Source: Albula goreensis (lineage: Eukaryota; Chordata; Actinopteri; Albuliformes; Albulidae). From it: 64,000 bases of DNA. Within the stretch, counting starts at the first letter, position 1. The number at the start of each line of letters is the position of its first letter. The DNA lies in NCBI GenBank assembly GCA_022829145.1, contig CM040742.1, positions 12,309,131 to 12,373,130 on the forward strand. The letters run 5' to 3'. Positions 26,801 through 37,092 of this stretch are shown here, piece after piece. The position numbers and the translations under genes are program-made. A model generated the notes under the pieces. That model was not told the DNA's origin. It searched no databases and saw only the letters and a program-made list of their open reading frames with translations.

Positions 26801-29800
26801 AACGTTACTTTCATGTGATGTGTGGGCTCATCAGGTTGAGTCAAGTTGGTCTTGAAGTGCTGAAACATACACTAAAAACCTACAGTCACACTGGGATGGG
26901 ATTCTGACTTCCAGACACAGGGGACTGTGCTTCTAATTGGCTTGCCTAGAGGGAGCGAGAGAACGAGTGAAGTACACACATGCAAATGGAGAAAGCTGCT
27001 CCATTGGTTACGAGAGGGGGCTTGGCTCCAAACAGAAGAGCACTTGTACAGGGTTTTTATTGTTTCCTTCCTTGTTTTCATACGAGGGAGAGAGAGCACT
27101 TTGTGTGTGAGTGTGTATACGATTGATGAAGCTCATGCCATTCAAAGTTCTTAAAAGCACATCACCTCCGCGCGGTGGCGTTTCTTCTGACCCGTCCATC
27201 TGTTGCCATGGTGTCCAAGACAAATGTGTTACCGGTAGTATTTTTAGCTCTCCTAATCTGCATACTGACCTTGTTCCCTGCACCACCGCCACCCCCAACC
27301 CCCCATACGCTAGTTTGGCATTAACCCTTCATCCCGTGATCACTCACTCCTCCGTGCCTCTAGAGTGTTAACAGCGGAGGTGACTGTCAACGATTCGTTA
27401 CCATGGTGCAGGCTCGCCTCACGGGACCTACCAAGTTATTAACGGACACAGCAGATGAGAATCGGAGGGAACGGGGGGGGTCAGGCAGTTCAGTGTAGTG
27501 GTGCAGGCCCCGTCCCAACAGTTGCCTGGCAGGCCGGTTCTTCAGTTTGTTCGAACACAAGGAAGTGTCTCCGTCACATTGTAGGCTAAGATGCTGTTTG
27601 ACACACTTTGTTTATTTCTCTTCCTGGTGCAGTTTCATTTTAATTTTTTTTTTTTTCAAAATGCATTCCTTATTAGTCTTCTCAATGCTTCTTTCTTATT
27701 TATTTATTTATTTCCAAAAGACTTCCTTCATTAGCCTTCCTGCTTGAGCATATTTCTGCAATCCTGTCATTGTTTCCCCCCCTTTTTTTGTTTTGTTAGT
27801 CTTTGTTATCCCTTCCTCTCGCATTGTTCAGCACCCAGCTGTCGGTTCACATCCCAGACCAGAGCAGTGAGGCCCCAGGGCCCCCCGGTGTTGCTCCCAC
27901 GGAGCCGGGACCCCGTACTGCGCCAGACTGTGCTGCGCTCTCCGCGCATGGAGGCTCTTAAAGGGGACAAAAGCACTGCCACAAAAGCCCAATGCAGTCA
28001 CATTTTACAGGGAAAACTGCTTATCTTGCCTTTGGACAAATGGGAATTTGATACTGCTAAAACTAGACTTCTTCTTTTGGATGGTAGTCTGTTTTTAGTC
28101 AGTATTTATAGGCTTAAAATAACTTATCGATTGACTAGAGTCCATCTGCATTGTTTCCAAGGCCTAAATTGATTGCTGATTTGCTGAGCTGACACTCAAA
28201 CCTGCAGACATGGTTGCCCCTGTGGAACTGGAGTTTGACATCCCTGTACAAGATGCACCACTTTGTATCAAGGTTTTGTTGTTGGAATTTAACATATGTA
28301 TAATAAGTGTGGAATTTAAAAATATGGTACACGGTGTGCAGGACTCATTGAGGCATTGAGGGTGTGCATTTAAATTAAGCACTGGCTGCCACATCAAATC
28401 TCAACGTCACAATAAGTACCCTTATTGGTTGGAAGCTTGAAGCAGCAAGGCTGCTTTAAGATGGGGGGTCACCCCTCTAATGGGAGTGAGTATTGTTTCT
28501 TTAATCCCTGATAGCTTGCTGTTGAACGTGCAGAACACAAACACACCCTAAGGCAACTGTGGCTAATGCATCGAAAGTGGTGAGCACACTCACCCCTTCC
28601 ATCTTTGAGATGTGATGTACTCTAGGGGCAGGAAGTCGTGGTGTTCTATTATTATTTTTATATTATTTTTTTCCTTATTATTCGGTGGTTTTTTTATTAG
28701 TCTCAATGTTCTGGTGTTACAGTGAAAGGTAGACTTTAGCTCACATTACTATGCAGTGTTGGATTACTTCCAATGAGGAATCAAAGTGCAACCCTGGTTG
28801 TTTCAGACTTGTCTATCACCATTGTAGATGTATTTATTTGGTTTTCAGCTTTGTGTTGGAGAAAAGGATGGGAGTTAGACCCCCTATGTCTTTTTAAAGA
28901 CAGGATTTTTATGAACAGGATTGAGATATACTTACATTTTCAACAGAAAAGTCATGCTTTAGTCCTGAGGTATCAAATCCAGTTGTGTTTTAATCTAGTA
29001 GCTCAGTGTCTTTTACTTGTCCGTCCCTCAGGTGAATGTCCTAGCACTGTCCATCTGCACACGTGAGGCCTACCAATCGATGAAGGAGAGGAACATAGAC
29101 GACGGCCACATTATTAACATAAACAGGTATGGCACCATTTTAACATTCAAAAATTTTTATGAATTTTTTTAAGCATCATCAGAGGGTATAGGGGAAAAAG
29201 CAATGTGTGAGCCAACAATGGCTATGCCTGGAGATCAGCAATAGCAAGGCAAAACTGGCCCAGCCGGCTGCGGAATGATTAGTCAACTAGTTCCATGCCA
29301 GGCCAAGCGCCTGCAGATACACAAACTTTTAATATGTTGGCATGGTAATCATGTATGAGAGTGTGACATGAGAGCATGTAAGGAGTGGTTTAGCTGTAGT
29401 TTGGAAAGAAGCAACATTTGTCATCATCGTGAATCACAGAGAGGTCATGAGCTTACATCTCTCCTCGTGAAGTCAGCTGGAAGGGTTGCTTGTGAGAGGT
29501 CAGTAACTGTTGTTGTATGTGTTGAGTGTATTGACCATTGTCTATGTACATTTTTAATGCTGTACACAAATTACCCCTCAGGAATAATGAAAATCTATAG
29601 ATTGATGCTTACAGAACCGGGCTTGCAACTCAGAGATTCCCTCTCCGATTGATTCCCTGATGGTGAGGCACACAGCTGTTGTTCTCCTCCAGGTCTAAAC
29701 AGGGATGAGTCCCAAACCCAGAATTGCAATGGGCTGGGCAGGCAAGATTACCCTGCAAATAAAGGAAATTTAGAGAAAGAAAAGAAATAGAGATTCCCCA

Positions 29801-32800
29801 GTGAGCATGGAGTACAATTGGTCATTCATCTCTGAGCCCCTCCCCCCTTCTCCACCTGAAGCATTGCGTCCGTTCCACCCCCAAAGATGAGACATCAGGT
29901 TTGTGTGCACAGCACACTGTGTTTCCGAGGACAATGGCTGCCCAGGACTGACACGAGACTTTTGCTTCTAGAACATTCACAGTGTTCTTGATATGCGCCA
30001 CAGCCCTGTGAATGAGAATTAATATGAGTAAAGCAAAATCCTGGATGATTTTTAATCATATCTTGTGTAGTGTTATTTTTTTTAATCAATTTTTTCCCCC
30101 TTCTTTTTTTGACCTGCTAATCATGTTACTTGTATTGGATCATTTAATGTCTTGTTTAGTATTTGATGGTTTTTTCTCTCAGCGGATCTCATCCATTGAT
30201 CATTTTTGATGAAAAGGCTCTATTGTCTCTCATACACTAAATGCTCTCAAAACTGAAGACAACGCTGGAAAATCATCTGAGGCCTTCAGGATCATATCCA
30301 TACATTCACATTTGTTTTTCTTTCATGTTTTCTAGCTTATCTTGATTTGTCAGTGGGTGTGACCCATTTAAAAATTGTTTCCAATGGGTGTTGTCATCAG
30401 AAACATACACATTGTCGGGGAAGTCACTTTTGGTTTTATTGGTTTGTTCCTGTAAGAGTGTGATATGAGCAGAGTGGAAATGGCACGGCTCATTTTGTTT
30501 ATTGTCTCTGTGTTGGTGTAGAGTTTTGACCAGAGGCCTAATCACCTCTATCTCTCTCTCCCTTTCTCTCTATTTCATTCACTTCACTTCTCTGTCTTTC
30601 TTTGTCCCTGTCTCCCTGTCTTTGTCTCTCACTTGGTCCCTCCTAATCTTTCACTCTCTCTGACTCTGTCTGCCTCCATCTGTTTTTCTGTTTCTGTCTC
30701 CCTCCCTCCCTCTCTCTCTCTCTAGCATGGCTGGGCACAGAATGGTGCACAGTGCCGATTCACACTTCTACTGCGCCACCAAATATGCTGTTACCGCGCT
30801 GACTGAGGGTCTGCGGCAAGAGCTACGGGAGGCTAAAACCCACATACGTGCTACGGTAAAAGTCAAAAGCCACATACGTGCTACAGTAAAAGTCAAAAGC
30901 CACATATGTTTCATGGTAAGAGCTAAAAGCCACATATGTACTACCACTTACATGCTACGGTGAGAGTCAAAAGCCAAATAGGTGCTATGGTGTGAGTCAA
31001 AAGCCGCATACAGACTATGATGAGAGCCAACATTACTCCGACCCTCAGAGCAGTGTCTTATCACCTGTACCTGTTAGGTCATACACAGCCTTTGTGTTTG
31101 GGACAGCTGGCTGTGTTACTGTCGGACACTCTGATAACATAACAGTAACAGGGTTTATATCAGGACCTGAAGAGGATTAAGGCAATGAGATTGGAAATTT
31201 CTCTATGAGTGGTGTCTTGTTTCAAGAACATTTCTCACAGGATGTTTTCTGAGACACCCCTTTAGAGGACAAGAAATACTCTGGAGTTGTAATAATTAAT
31301 GTAACTAATGTAGCACACAAATCCAAATAGAAACTAATGGCATGTCTGACCTAACATTGCAGAAATGTTGTGATTTTCTGAGTACTGTCACAGCTGTCGT
31401 AAACATGATTCTTTGCTTTTCTGACAGAGTATATCTCCGGGATTAGTGGAAACTGAGTTTGCCTTCCGGCTCCACAACAGCGACCCAGAAAAGGCTGCTG
31501 CTACATATGAGAGTATAAAGGTATGGTTTAAAACCAATTTTTTTAAAAAACCGTTATGGTTTCATCAGACCCTTGATGGGACAGTCTTAGTAAAGAATCA
31601 TAGTTTGTGGTACTGTGTGTTTTCATAAAATAAAATGTATAATACAGTACAGGAATTAAGCAGTCCCTTTCATCTAGAGCAAAAACAAGTACATCTTGGT
31701 TGAAGTGCAACAATATTTTAGAGGACAGAAGTATGTTCCCAGAGACAAGAAATGAAAAAACTCAAAATTCTGCTGGAAACTAGTTAATGAACCTGTCAAA
31801 AATTAACTTTACCAATCCTAAAAACCCAATGTAATGCTGTCTGATGTGTTTTCTGCCCTCAGTGTTTGAAAGCAGAAGATATAGCCAACGCTGTCACATA
31901 CGTCCTTAGTGCTCCACCGCATGTTCAGGTAAAGAGCGGCTCTGAATGTCAACAGCAGTCTCTCTTTGGATTCATTTTACAATGGCGAAAACTGGCTAAA
32001 ATCTCTCACTTTTCACATCAGATGTAAGAGACATCTCAAAAAGAGAAATGTGTTTTCTAATATAAATAGAAGTATCTAGATTCAGGCTGAGCGGAGTGCT
32101 GTATAAACAGTCTACCACCAAACGCATTCTCTCCACCATAACTTCTTACGTGCTCAAGTCTTGTTAGATTAGCCTCTCCTGTGGAAATGCTGTCACAGTG
32201 GTACAAACACTACAGGTAATGAAGATTAATAACAAAGTATAGATGTCGCAAACTGAACATGTCCGTTGCCGATTTTCGCCAGTGTTAAAGGAACCCTTTT
32301 TATGGCCCCTTCTCACAGCCTGGGTCAAGTCTGCTGTTCAAATTTCTCATAGCGATCAATGATTTTTATGCTGGCACATGCCAGCTGTTTTTTGTAACCT
32401 TTCATCGCATTGCTTCCGTAGTATAAAAGCCGAGCCCATCATGAAGATGACAAACTTGGCTTTTGTACATATTCATTTTTACTTAGAACGTGTATTCTCA
32501 TTTTGGCTATTCCTTTCCTCACACTGGCTGTAAAGCCTTTTGTTACGTGACAGACTGGCCCATATCGGATAAAATATGAGCTAATTTTTTTTATTTATTT
32601 ATTTTTTATGAAAAACATTCACAGGAGGAAAGGAATGAAAATGTTCCAAAATAAACTCCATTTAAAGACAAAAGATATTTTTCAAAGAAGTCAGTCCAGC
32701 ACACTAATCTTTGAAAAATGTTGTTGTTCCTTCTGTTTTTGATTTGAAACATGTTTTTCCTCATACCCAGATTGGAGACGTGCAGATGAGGCCAGTAGAG

Positions 32801-32812
32801 CAGGTGTCATAG
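20197..32812 (+). CDS. DHRS11: DHRS11 (short-chain dehydrogenase/reductase), exons 2-7 of 7
   Basis: This is an NADP(H)-dependent SDR enzyme; the mammalian orthologue reduces keto-steroids and other carbonyl compounds. The coding exons are 20197-20406, 29032-29126, 30726-30855, 31428-31520, 31863-31928 and 32771-32812. Every boundary has AG/GT and all phases agree, giving 211 residues and a TAG stop. Exon 1 (about 49 residues, with the TGxxxGxG dinucleotide motif) is missing and must lie upstream of base 1. With human numbering, the NNAG motif is at residues 96-99, the catalytic Ser is near 151 in NINSMAG, and YCATK supplies Tyr166 and Lys170. ISPGLVET follows the sixth strand and the protein ends EQVS. 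The match to DHRS11 as I remember it is close over the whole length, with no frameshift or internal stop. The paralogue (a or b copy in fish) cannot be decided. The oddity is the duplicated donor at exon 4, described separately. Confidence 0.95.
20804..20846. repeat. (GATA)n microsatellite
   Basis: About ten uninterrupted ATAG units lie in DHRS11 intron 2. Confidence 0.95.
21664..21900. repeat. CCATTAGC/GGCTGGAGG interspersed family, best copy
   Basis: GTTTGAGTCCCAGCTTCGCC, then TTAGCGGCTATGGCTGGAGG and GAGGCAACAATTGGCTC. It resembles a SINE with a tRNA-like head but with a tail different from the SINE/L2 family. Name unknown to me. Confidence 0.6.
22146..22385 (+). mobile_element. tRNA-derived SINE-like element
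   Basis: The head GGGGTCACAGGTTCAGTTC resembles a tRNA B box. The body GTACCCTTGAGCAAGGCACT and the tail TAAGTCATTCTGGATAAGGG then GTCTGCTAAGTG follow. This head-body-tail order is the form of fish SINEs whose tail is shared with an L2-type LINE. Confidence 0.75.
22905..23070. mobile_element. Related degenerate element copy
   Basis: GAGTCCACACACCTTGGTTT and GGCCTACATTGGACACTGAT match the 3.9 kb copy. Ends are not clear. Confidence 0.45.
24895..25050. mobile_element. CTGATC-type inverted-repeat element
   Basis: GTGCTGATCTAGAATCAG at 24903 is answered by the inverted AAACTGATCCTGGATCAGTG at 24971. Another forward copy, TACTGATCTAGGATCAGG, starts about 25020. Very similar short palindromic elements are widespread in teleost introns, from memory. 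Confidence 0.6.
25154..25167 (+). promoter_or_regulatory. CTCF-like motif
   Basis: CCCCTAGGGGGCAC fits the known core CCASYAGRKGGCRS with one mismatch. Found by eye only. Confidence 0.4.
25765..25880 (-). mobile_element. SINE/L2 tail fragment, reversed
   Basis: TTACATTACATTACAGTC then GACACTCTTATCCAGAGTGG is the reversed terminal repeat and tail of the SINE/L2 family. Confidence 0.55.
26360..26530. mobile_element. Related degenerate element copy, inverted
   Basis: TGCAGCCCTCCAGGACTG near the right end is the reverse of the CAGTCCTGGAGGxCxGCAG motif of the other copies. Confidence 0.45.
29032..29126 (+). CDS. DHRS11: DHRS11 coding exon 3
   Basis: The exon is 95 nt, entering in phase 0 and leaving two bases of a split Ser codon. 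The acceptor is ccgtccctcag and the donor is gtatgg. It encodes VNVLALSICTREAYQSMKER and then NIDDGHIININ, the long helix and fifth strand leading to the catalytic serine. Residues match DHRS11 almost one for one. Confidence 0.95.
29205..29330. repeat. CCATTAGC/GGCTGGAGG family, degenerate copy
   Basis: CAATGGCTATGCCTGGAG, AGCAAGGCAAAACTGGCCC and GGCCAAGCGCCTGCAGAT in order. Confidence 0.45.
30548..30725 (+). repeat. Long pyrimidine (CT-rich) tract at DHRS11 exon 4 acceptor
   Basis: About 175 bases are nearly all C and T, ending in (CCCT)n/(CT)n and the AG of the exon 4 acceptor. Such a tract serves as a polypyrimidine tract but is far longer than needed and is likely length-variable. Confidence 0.85.
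30726..30855 (+). CDS. DHRS11: DHRS11 coding exon 4 (catalytic exon)
   Basis: The exon is 130 nt. It starts with the third base of the split Ser codon and ends after ACG (Thr). It encodes SMAGHRMVHSADSHFYCATK and then YAVTALTEGLRQELREAKTH and IRAT, so it holds the catalytic Ser, Tyr and Lys. I placed the end at the first gtaaaa because IRAT must be followed directly by S-ISPG of the next exon, as in the family. The same exon end and donor are repeated downstream at a 30-base period (next GTs at 30886 and 30916), so longer in-frame versions of this exon are possible. A pyrimidine tract of about 170 bases precedes it. Confidence 0.93.
30837..31030 (+). repeat. 30-bp tandem repeat spanning the exon 4 donor of DHRS11
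   Basis: The units run CCACATACGTGCTACG then gtaaaagtcaaaag, at starts 30841, 30871, 30901 and 30931 (exact 30-base period). A 14-base expansion follows and then two more 30-base units. Each unit contains a copy of the last coding bases of exon 4 and of its splice donor. GT positions are 30856, 30886, 30916, 30960 and 30990; in the last unit the GT has become AT. The first two units are almost identical and later ones diverge. Confidence 0.9.
31428..31520 (+). CDS. DHRS11: DHRS11 coding exon 5
   Basis: The exon is 31 codons, phase 0 at both ends, with acceptor ttctgacag and donor gtatgg. It encodes SISPGLVETEFAFRLHNSDP and then EKAAATYESIK. The PG motif and the following T form the loop over the cofactor nicotinamide in SDR enzymes. 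Confidence 0.94.
31863..31928 (+). CDS. DHRS11: DHRS11 coding exon 6
   Basis: The exon is 22 codons in phase 0, acceptor tctgccctcag, donor gtaaag. It encodes CLKAEDIANAVTYVLSAPPH then VQ, the LKPEDVAEAVIYVLS-type helix near the C-terminus of the family. Confidence 0.94.
31929..32770 (+). other. DHRS11 intron 6
   Basis: The intron is 842 bases with gtaaag and cag ends, AT-rich. Nothing further was recognised in it. Confidence 0.75.
32771..32812 (+). CDS. DHRS11: DHRS11 coding exon 7 with stop
   Basis: The exon encodes IGDVQMRPVEQVS followed by TAG. The acceptor is catacccag. The final residues correspond to the family ending IGDIQMRPTEQ plus one or two residues, so the protein is full length at this end. 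Confidence 0.94.
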   Translation: MGDVQMRPVEQVS

Positions 32813-33830
32813 CAACTGAGCAGGAAGCAGCTGGTGGAACAGAATAGAGCCAGCCAGCCTTTGGTGACTCCCTAGCGACCTCTGCTGGGCAAAACTAGTT
32901 TTAAACTGGATCGGAGGATCTTTATTTGGCGACCGGGCGGCACACAGAAAGCTCACGCAGTGCTGTGGGAGTCTGTGTTCGTTCTCTTACGGTGACGTGG
33001 GGGTCGCTCTTTTGATTGGGGGAAACTACAGAGTAATTCGGAGTGCTGCAGGAATAGATCAAGTCAGATTTTGGTGTTTTTTTCCTTCTTCAGCCTTTCT
33101 TTAAAAAAAAAAAAAAAAATACATGACTGCAAAAAAAGGAGTACAAAAAGATATAGCACTCCTGAGCTATGTGGTCACATGCATGGCCTATAATACAGTG
33201 GGGAAAGCTTGCCATCAGTTGCACATGTTTGTTTTGTTTTTGTTCTGTTTTTCTTTTTTTTTCTTTTTTTAGGCCATATTACATATCTGTTTTAAAAATA
33301 AAGGAATAAAAGTAAACATTGCTGTTAATAATAATTACTATTATTTTTATATATACATATATATAAGGATTAGGTATTTGATTTGTAGGTTTTTGATGTG
33401 GTTTCCTGGCCGTAACATTAGAGAATCAATCCATTTTCATTTCCTCTTCTGTGTTTTTTTTTTTTTTTTTGTTTTTTTTCCCAAATACAGCGCATTTGGT
33501 TTGTCTGTCTATCAACGAGCAGGAAAAGCTGGTCTCACACATCCCATGTAAATCATGCATTAGGCCGTGTTGTAGGTGAAGGTTTGAGAGCATGCCTGGG
33601 CCCTCTCTGCCTTTCTTTAGGCATACACCCCTCTCTCCAACCCATACCATCCTCAATGTGACACAAATCAGTTTGCACTTTGGAACCTTCTGGAAAACCA
33701 CTAACGTCTCCATACACTGTTTCTAACTGAGAAAGTGGGCACGTGTATAATTTAAAAGTAATACTCGTGAGTGTGTACTGTAATCTTAGGTATTCTTCTC
33801 AATAAAACAAAAAAGAAACATTTTATTGCT
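32813..33830 (+). other. DHRS11 3' untranslated region (probable)
   Basis: Sequence after the TAG stop is A/T-rich with several homopolymer runs. AATAAA occurs at 33305-33310 and again at 33801-33806. The true cleavage site cannot be fixed from sequence, so the 3' UTR is either about 0.5 or about 1.0 kb. Confidence 0.5.
33305..33310 (+). terminator. Candidate poly(A) signal of DHRS11
   Basis: AATAAA lies 493 bases after the stop codon in A/T-rich sequence. A second candidate sits at 33801-33806. Confidence 0.4.
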
Positions 33831-35484
33831 AAATTTGCTTCCTATATCTGGTTTCTTGGTTTGGTGTCCTTCCTTAAAGTTGGTCTTTTTGTGAAATTGT
33901 GGAGAAAGATTGAGATTGAATGGGGAATGCTCAGAACATTGCCCTGTGTGTGTTTGCGTGTGTGTGTTTTCTTTCTGAAAAGTTTCCGCATTTTTTGCGG
34001 ACCCAGATTGAACAAAATTTTCAGCTCCAACAGCCTCAGGTGGTGCAAACTGTACATGTACTTCCTCAGGTTGTGTTTATCCTTCACTGTTACCCTCACT
34101 GCAGATATGACCCTTACGACATGATATTGCTCATGCAATTTGGGAAATACAGTCAACGTTATGTTAAGTGAAAGAAGCTTTAGGCATCCAATGGGCAACA
34201 GAGTTCCCTAGAGAGCAAAGACTGAGCTTAACGACCCTTAACATGAGGACTCCCAGTCATAACCAGTGTTGGAAATCAGAACTCACAAGCACGCAATAAG
34301 CAATGTCCCTTACCCCTGTGAGCCACACAAAGGCATACCTCCAAAGAAGGCAAACATCTGAAATCTTATGTCTGAAGTGGCTGTCAATAGCTGCTATAAA
34401 AGTCTTTTGCATGTCTGATGGGGGTGGGAGTGGTGGGGGGGTGGTATCTCATTTATTCAACCCATTTCATAGTTGCTGCTATAGGGAGTCTGTGTGTGTG
34501 TATGTTTTTTTTTTTTTTTTGTAAAAGATCTCTGGGTGGATGCTATCAGTTTCTAAGAAAAAACCACACTGTACACAGAATGAGTTGATTGTAGCACTCA
34601 GTCAACCACCTGATAATCTAAAAAAAAAAAAAACTGTGCTTCCCTTATAACCCCAATCAGTGTGTGACCATACGTGAGCTGATGACTTTAAATAGCACCC
34701 ATATTGTTCTTGGTACCACCGTGACAAGTGGGTGAGGGGTGGCGTTAGGCCAGAGGGAGCCAGAGTGCAATGATAAAGCACTTGATGACAAAACACTAAC
34801 TTGCCTCCAGAAGAGGCAGCACCCCATGTCTGGGACATTCCTGTGATGATCCAGGTTAGGCATCAAATGTTTTACATTGCAGTGTTCTGGTGTTTGCGCA
34901 TGGATGAATAATGAATTTGGTGCCTTTCCGGTATGTCATCTGTTGGTAAAATTCCAAGTACGAAAAATTAGCAGAGATAATCTTGAATCTGATGCAAAAA
35001 CAGATTTGATTTTCATAGTAGAAGATGGGTAGGTTTAATTGCATGCTGTGTATGCTGGGTTTTAGTTAATCTAAACTATATAGTAGGTGGGACAATAGCA
35101 GAGGTGGGCGAAGAGGGCGTATCTTTTCTGGATGTCATGCCTGAACTTTTGCTCTGAAATGACTGAGCTAATAAAATAATTATGTGATATGGCATTTGAG
35201 ATACATTTTTTGATAAGCTCCAGATGGACAGCCAAAGACTGTTCTCATGTCTCAATGTTTTACCATGGCATATTTTCATATTTTCAATTGCCATTGTTCT
35301 ATACAGCAAATTAGCTGAGCCAGGGTAATTGGTAGAAACACAAAAGCTAGCAAACAAACAGGCTGTCCAGGTCTGAGTTTTCTTACACCTGATGTAGAGT
35401 GAGCTGTCAATCACTGACTTAGAGTAACCAATCAAAAGGGCATAGTCTACATAGCAAAGCACAATTATTGGCTTGATTCAGTTA

Positions 35485-35670
35485 GGTGGTGGTAGCATGG
35501 TTGGTCCACTCATTTGTGGTGACATTAAACCTCATTCCTTCAGGACTGAATCCCAGCCCTGGCCAGAGATCCATATTAGCGAAGCCCAACTTTGCTCAGC
35601 CTCGCTAGGTAAGCGACCTTTAATGGCCAGCCAGGCACCTGCAGGTTCATGGACTGAACAAATGTTGAGT
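35485..35670. repeat. CCATTAGC/GGCTGGAGG family, degenerate copy
   Basis: GACTGAATCCCAGCCCTGG, TTAGCGAAGCCCAACTTTGC and GGCCAGCCAGGCACCTGCAG in the order of the family. Confidence 0.45.
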
Positions 35671-36891
35671 CCACAGTCCTCCAACCAGAGGTGGGAAAAC
35701 CCTGGCTTCAGAAAGTACTACCATGTATTTATTAAAACAGCTGATTCCATTTACCACAACTCTCCAGCTGGGTAGATTAGCTAATTAGTGAAATCACCTG
35801 TTTTAGTGCACTGGTAGAACAAATACATGTAATGAAAGTGCACAAACTAATGCACATTACTGCACAAACACTGTGTGAGTGTGTGTATAACTATGAGAAT
35901 ACACAGCTTACATTTGCTCTTGCCCACCTCAGGATTTCGTGCTTCATATTACACATTGCTGATAACATTAGTAATAACTAATAGGCTGGCTACAAAAGAT
36001 GTTCATGATTTGTTTTATTTTGCATATAAAAACAATTATTGGCACATGGAGTGTCAACACGTATTTAAATAAAATGGTAGCAAGTTTACATTTTACAAGA
36101 GCCAAAGTGATGCTTTTATGAAGCGGTCTTTCAGATAACTGGGAGATCTGACATAAACACAATCTCCCCCACCATCTTTATCTGCTGACAAGCAGTTTCT
36201 GCTTCCTTATTAGACTGTAGACATATGACTTTTCATTTGTGCTTCTACAAAGTGCTGTAGTATGAAACATTGTGTCACAGTTTAACTTTTGTTACCATTT
36301 GGTTGAAGGTTAATATAATTCCATTCAACATCCTGGCAGTTATTGAAGGCAGTAATTACAACAATATCAAAGAAAATTTGAAATAACTGCTCAATAAAAT
36401 TTCAATTTCATAATTACTATACAAGGAATTTGGTTTATAAACAGGAAAAAGAAAAGTGGAACTGAACAGGTACTGTTCAATAGCTATATTTCAGTACTCA
36501 GTGAAACACTTCAATCACTCACAAAAAAAAAACATTCATTCTTTGTAAGACAATAACTCGCTACAAAAAAATTAAGTGTTTGAACTAAAAACAAGAGAAT
36601 CTATAACCAAGTAAAATACAGAAAATATCTAAACAGTTCTTAAACAGCAAAAATTTTTCAGTCTTAAGTGGCAAAGTGAAGACATGACAGTAAAGAGCTG
36701 TTTAACACTTTTTTTTTTCATTTTTCATAATTCTGGCTAATTTGTAGTGCTCAGTCACAATTTCATTACACTGAGGACTTGAACATAAACAGCCAGAAAT
36801 GCATGATTCAGCTCATATTCCTGTATTGTTGCATAAACATAAATTATGTACATAAATTATTTTACCAGCCTGTTGAGATAATTTAAAGCAT

Positions 36892-37092
36892 GGATCTCAA
36901 ACCCCAGTCCCTCAGTCCTTGTGTGTTTTAGCACTTTAACATGTTTAACATGACTGATAGAATGAAGAGTTACTGATTGAAGCCATTTATTTGCTAAATA
37001 CTCTACACACCTTGTTCCAAACCTTTTTTATTGAAAAGAAAGCTTGCCAGCACTGCAGCTGTTGGTGACTGAAGTTTGAAAGTTTGAGATCC
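36892..37092. mobile_element. Degenerate inverted-repeat element
   Basis: GGATCTCAAAC at the left is answered by GTTTGAGATCC at the right, about 200 bases apart. The inner text (CTAAATACTCTACACACCTT) resembles the copies near 3.9 and 22.9 kb. Confidence 0.55.

Larger units (their letters stand above)
20407..29031 (+). other. DHRS11 intron 2
   Basis: The intron is 8.6 kb with gtgagt and cag ends. It contains a (GATA)n run at 20.8 kb, two unrelated SINE-like copies (21.7 and 22.1 kb), degenerate inverted-repeat elements (22.9, 24.9, 26.4 and 28.1 kb) and one strong CTCF-like motif (25.15 kb). I saw no exon in it. Confidence 0.8.
29127..30725 (+). other. DHRS11 intron 3
   Basis: The intron is 1.6 kb. 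A degenerate copy of the CCATTAGC/GGCTGGAGG repeat family lies near 29205-29330. The last 170 bases are an almost pure pyrimidine tract running straight into the acceptor. Confidence 0.8.

Noticed and set aside
30727..30963. A separate 78-codon gene ending in VKSHI repeats
   Set aside because: Its first part is DHRS11 exon 4 and the rest is the duplicated donor repeat read through. It is relevant only as a possible splice extension.
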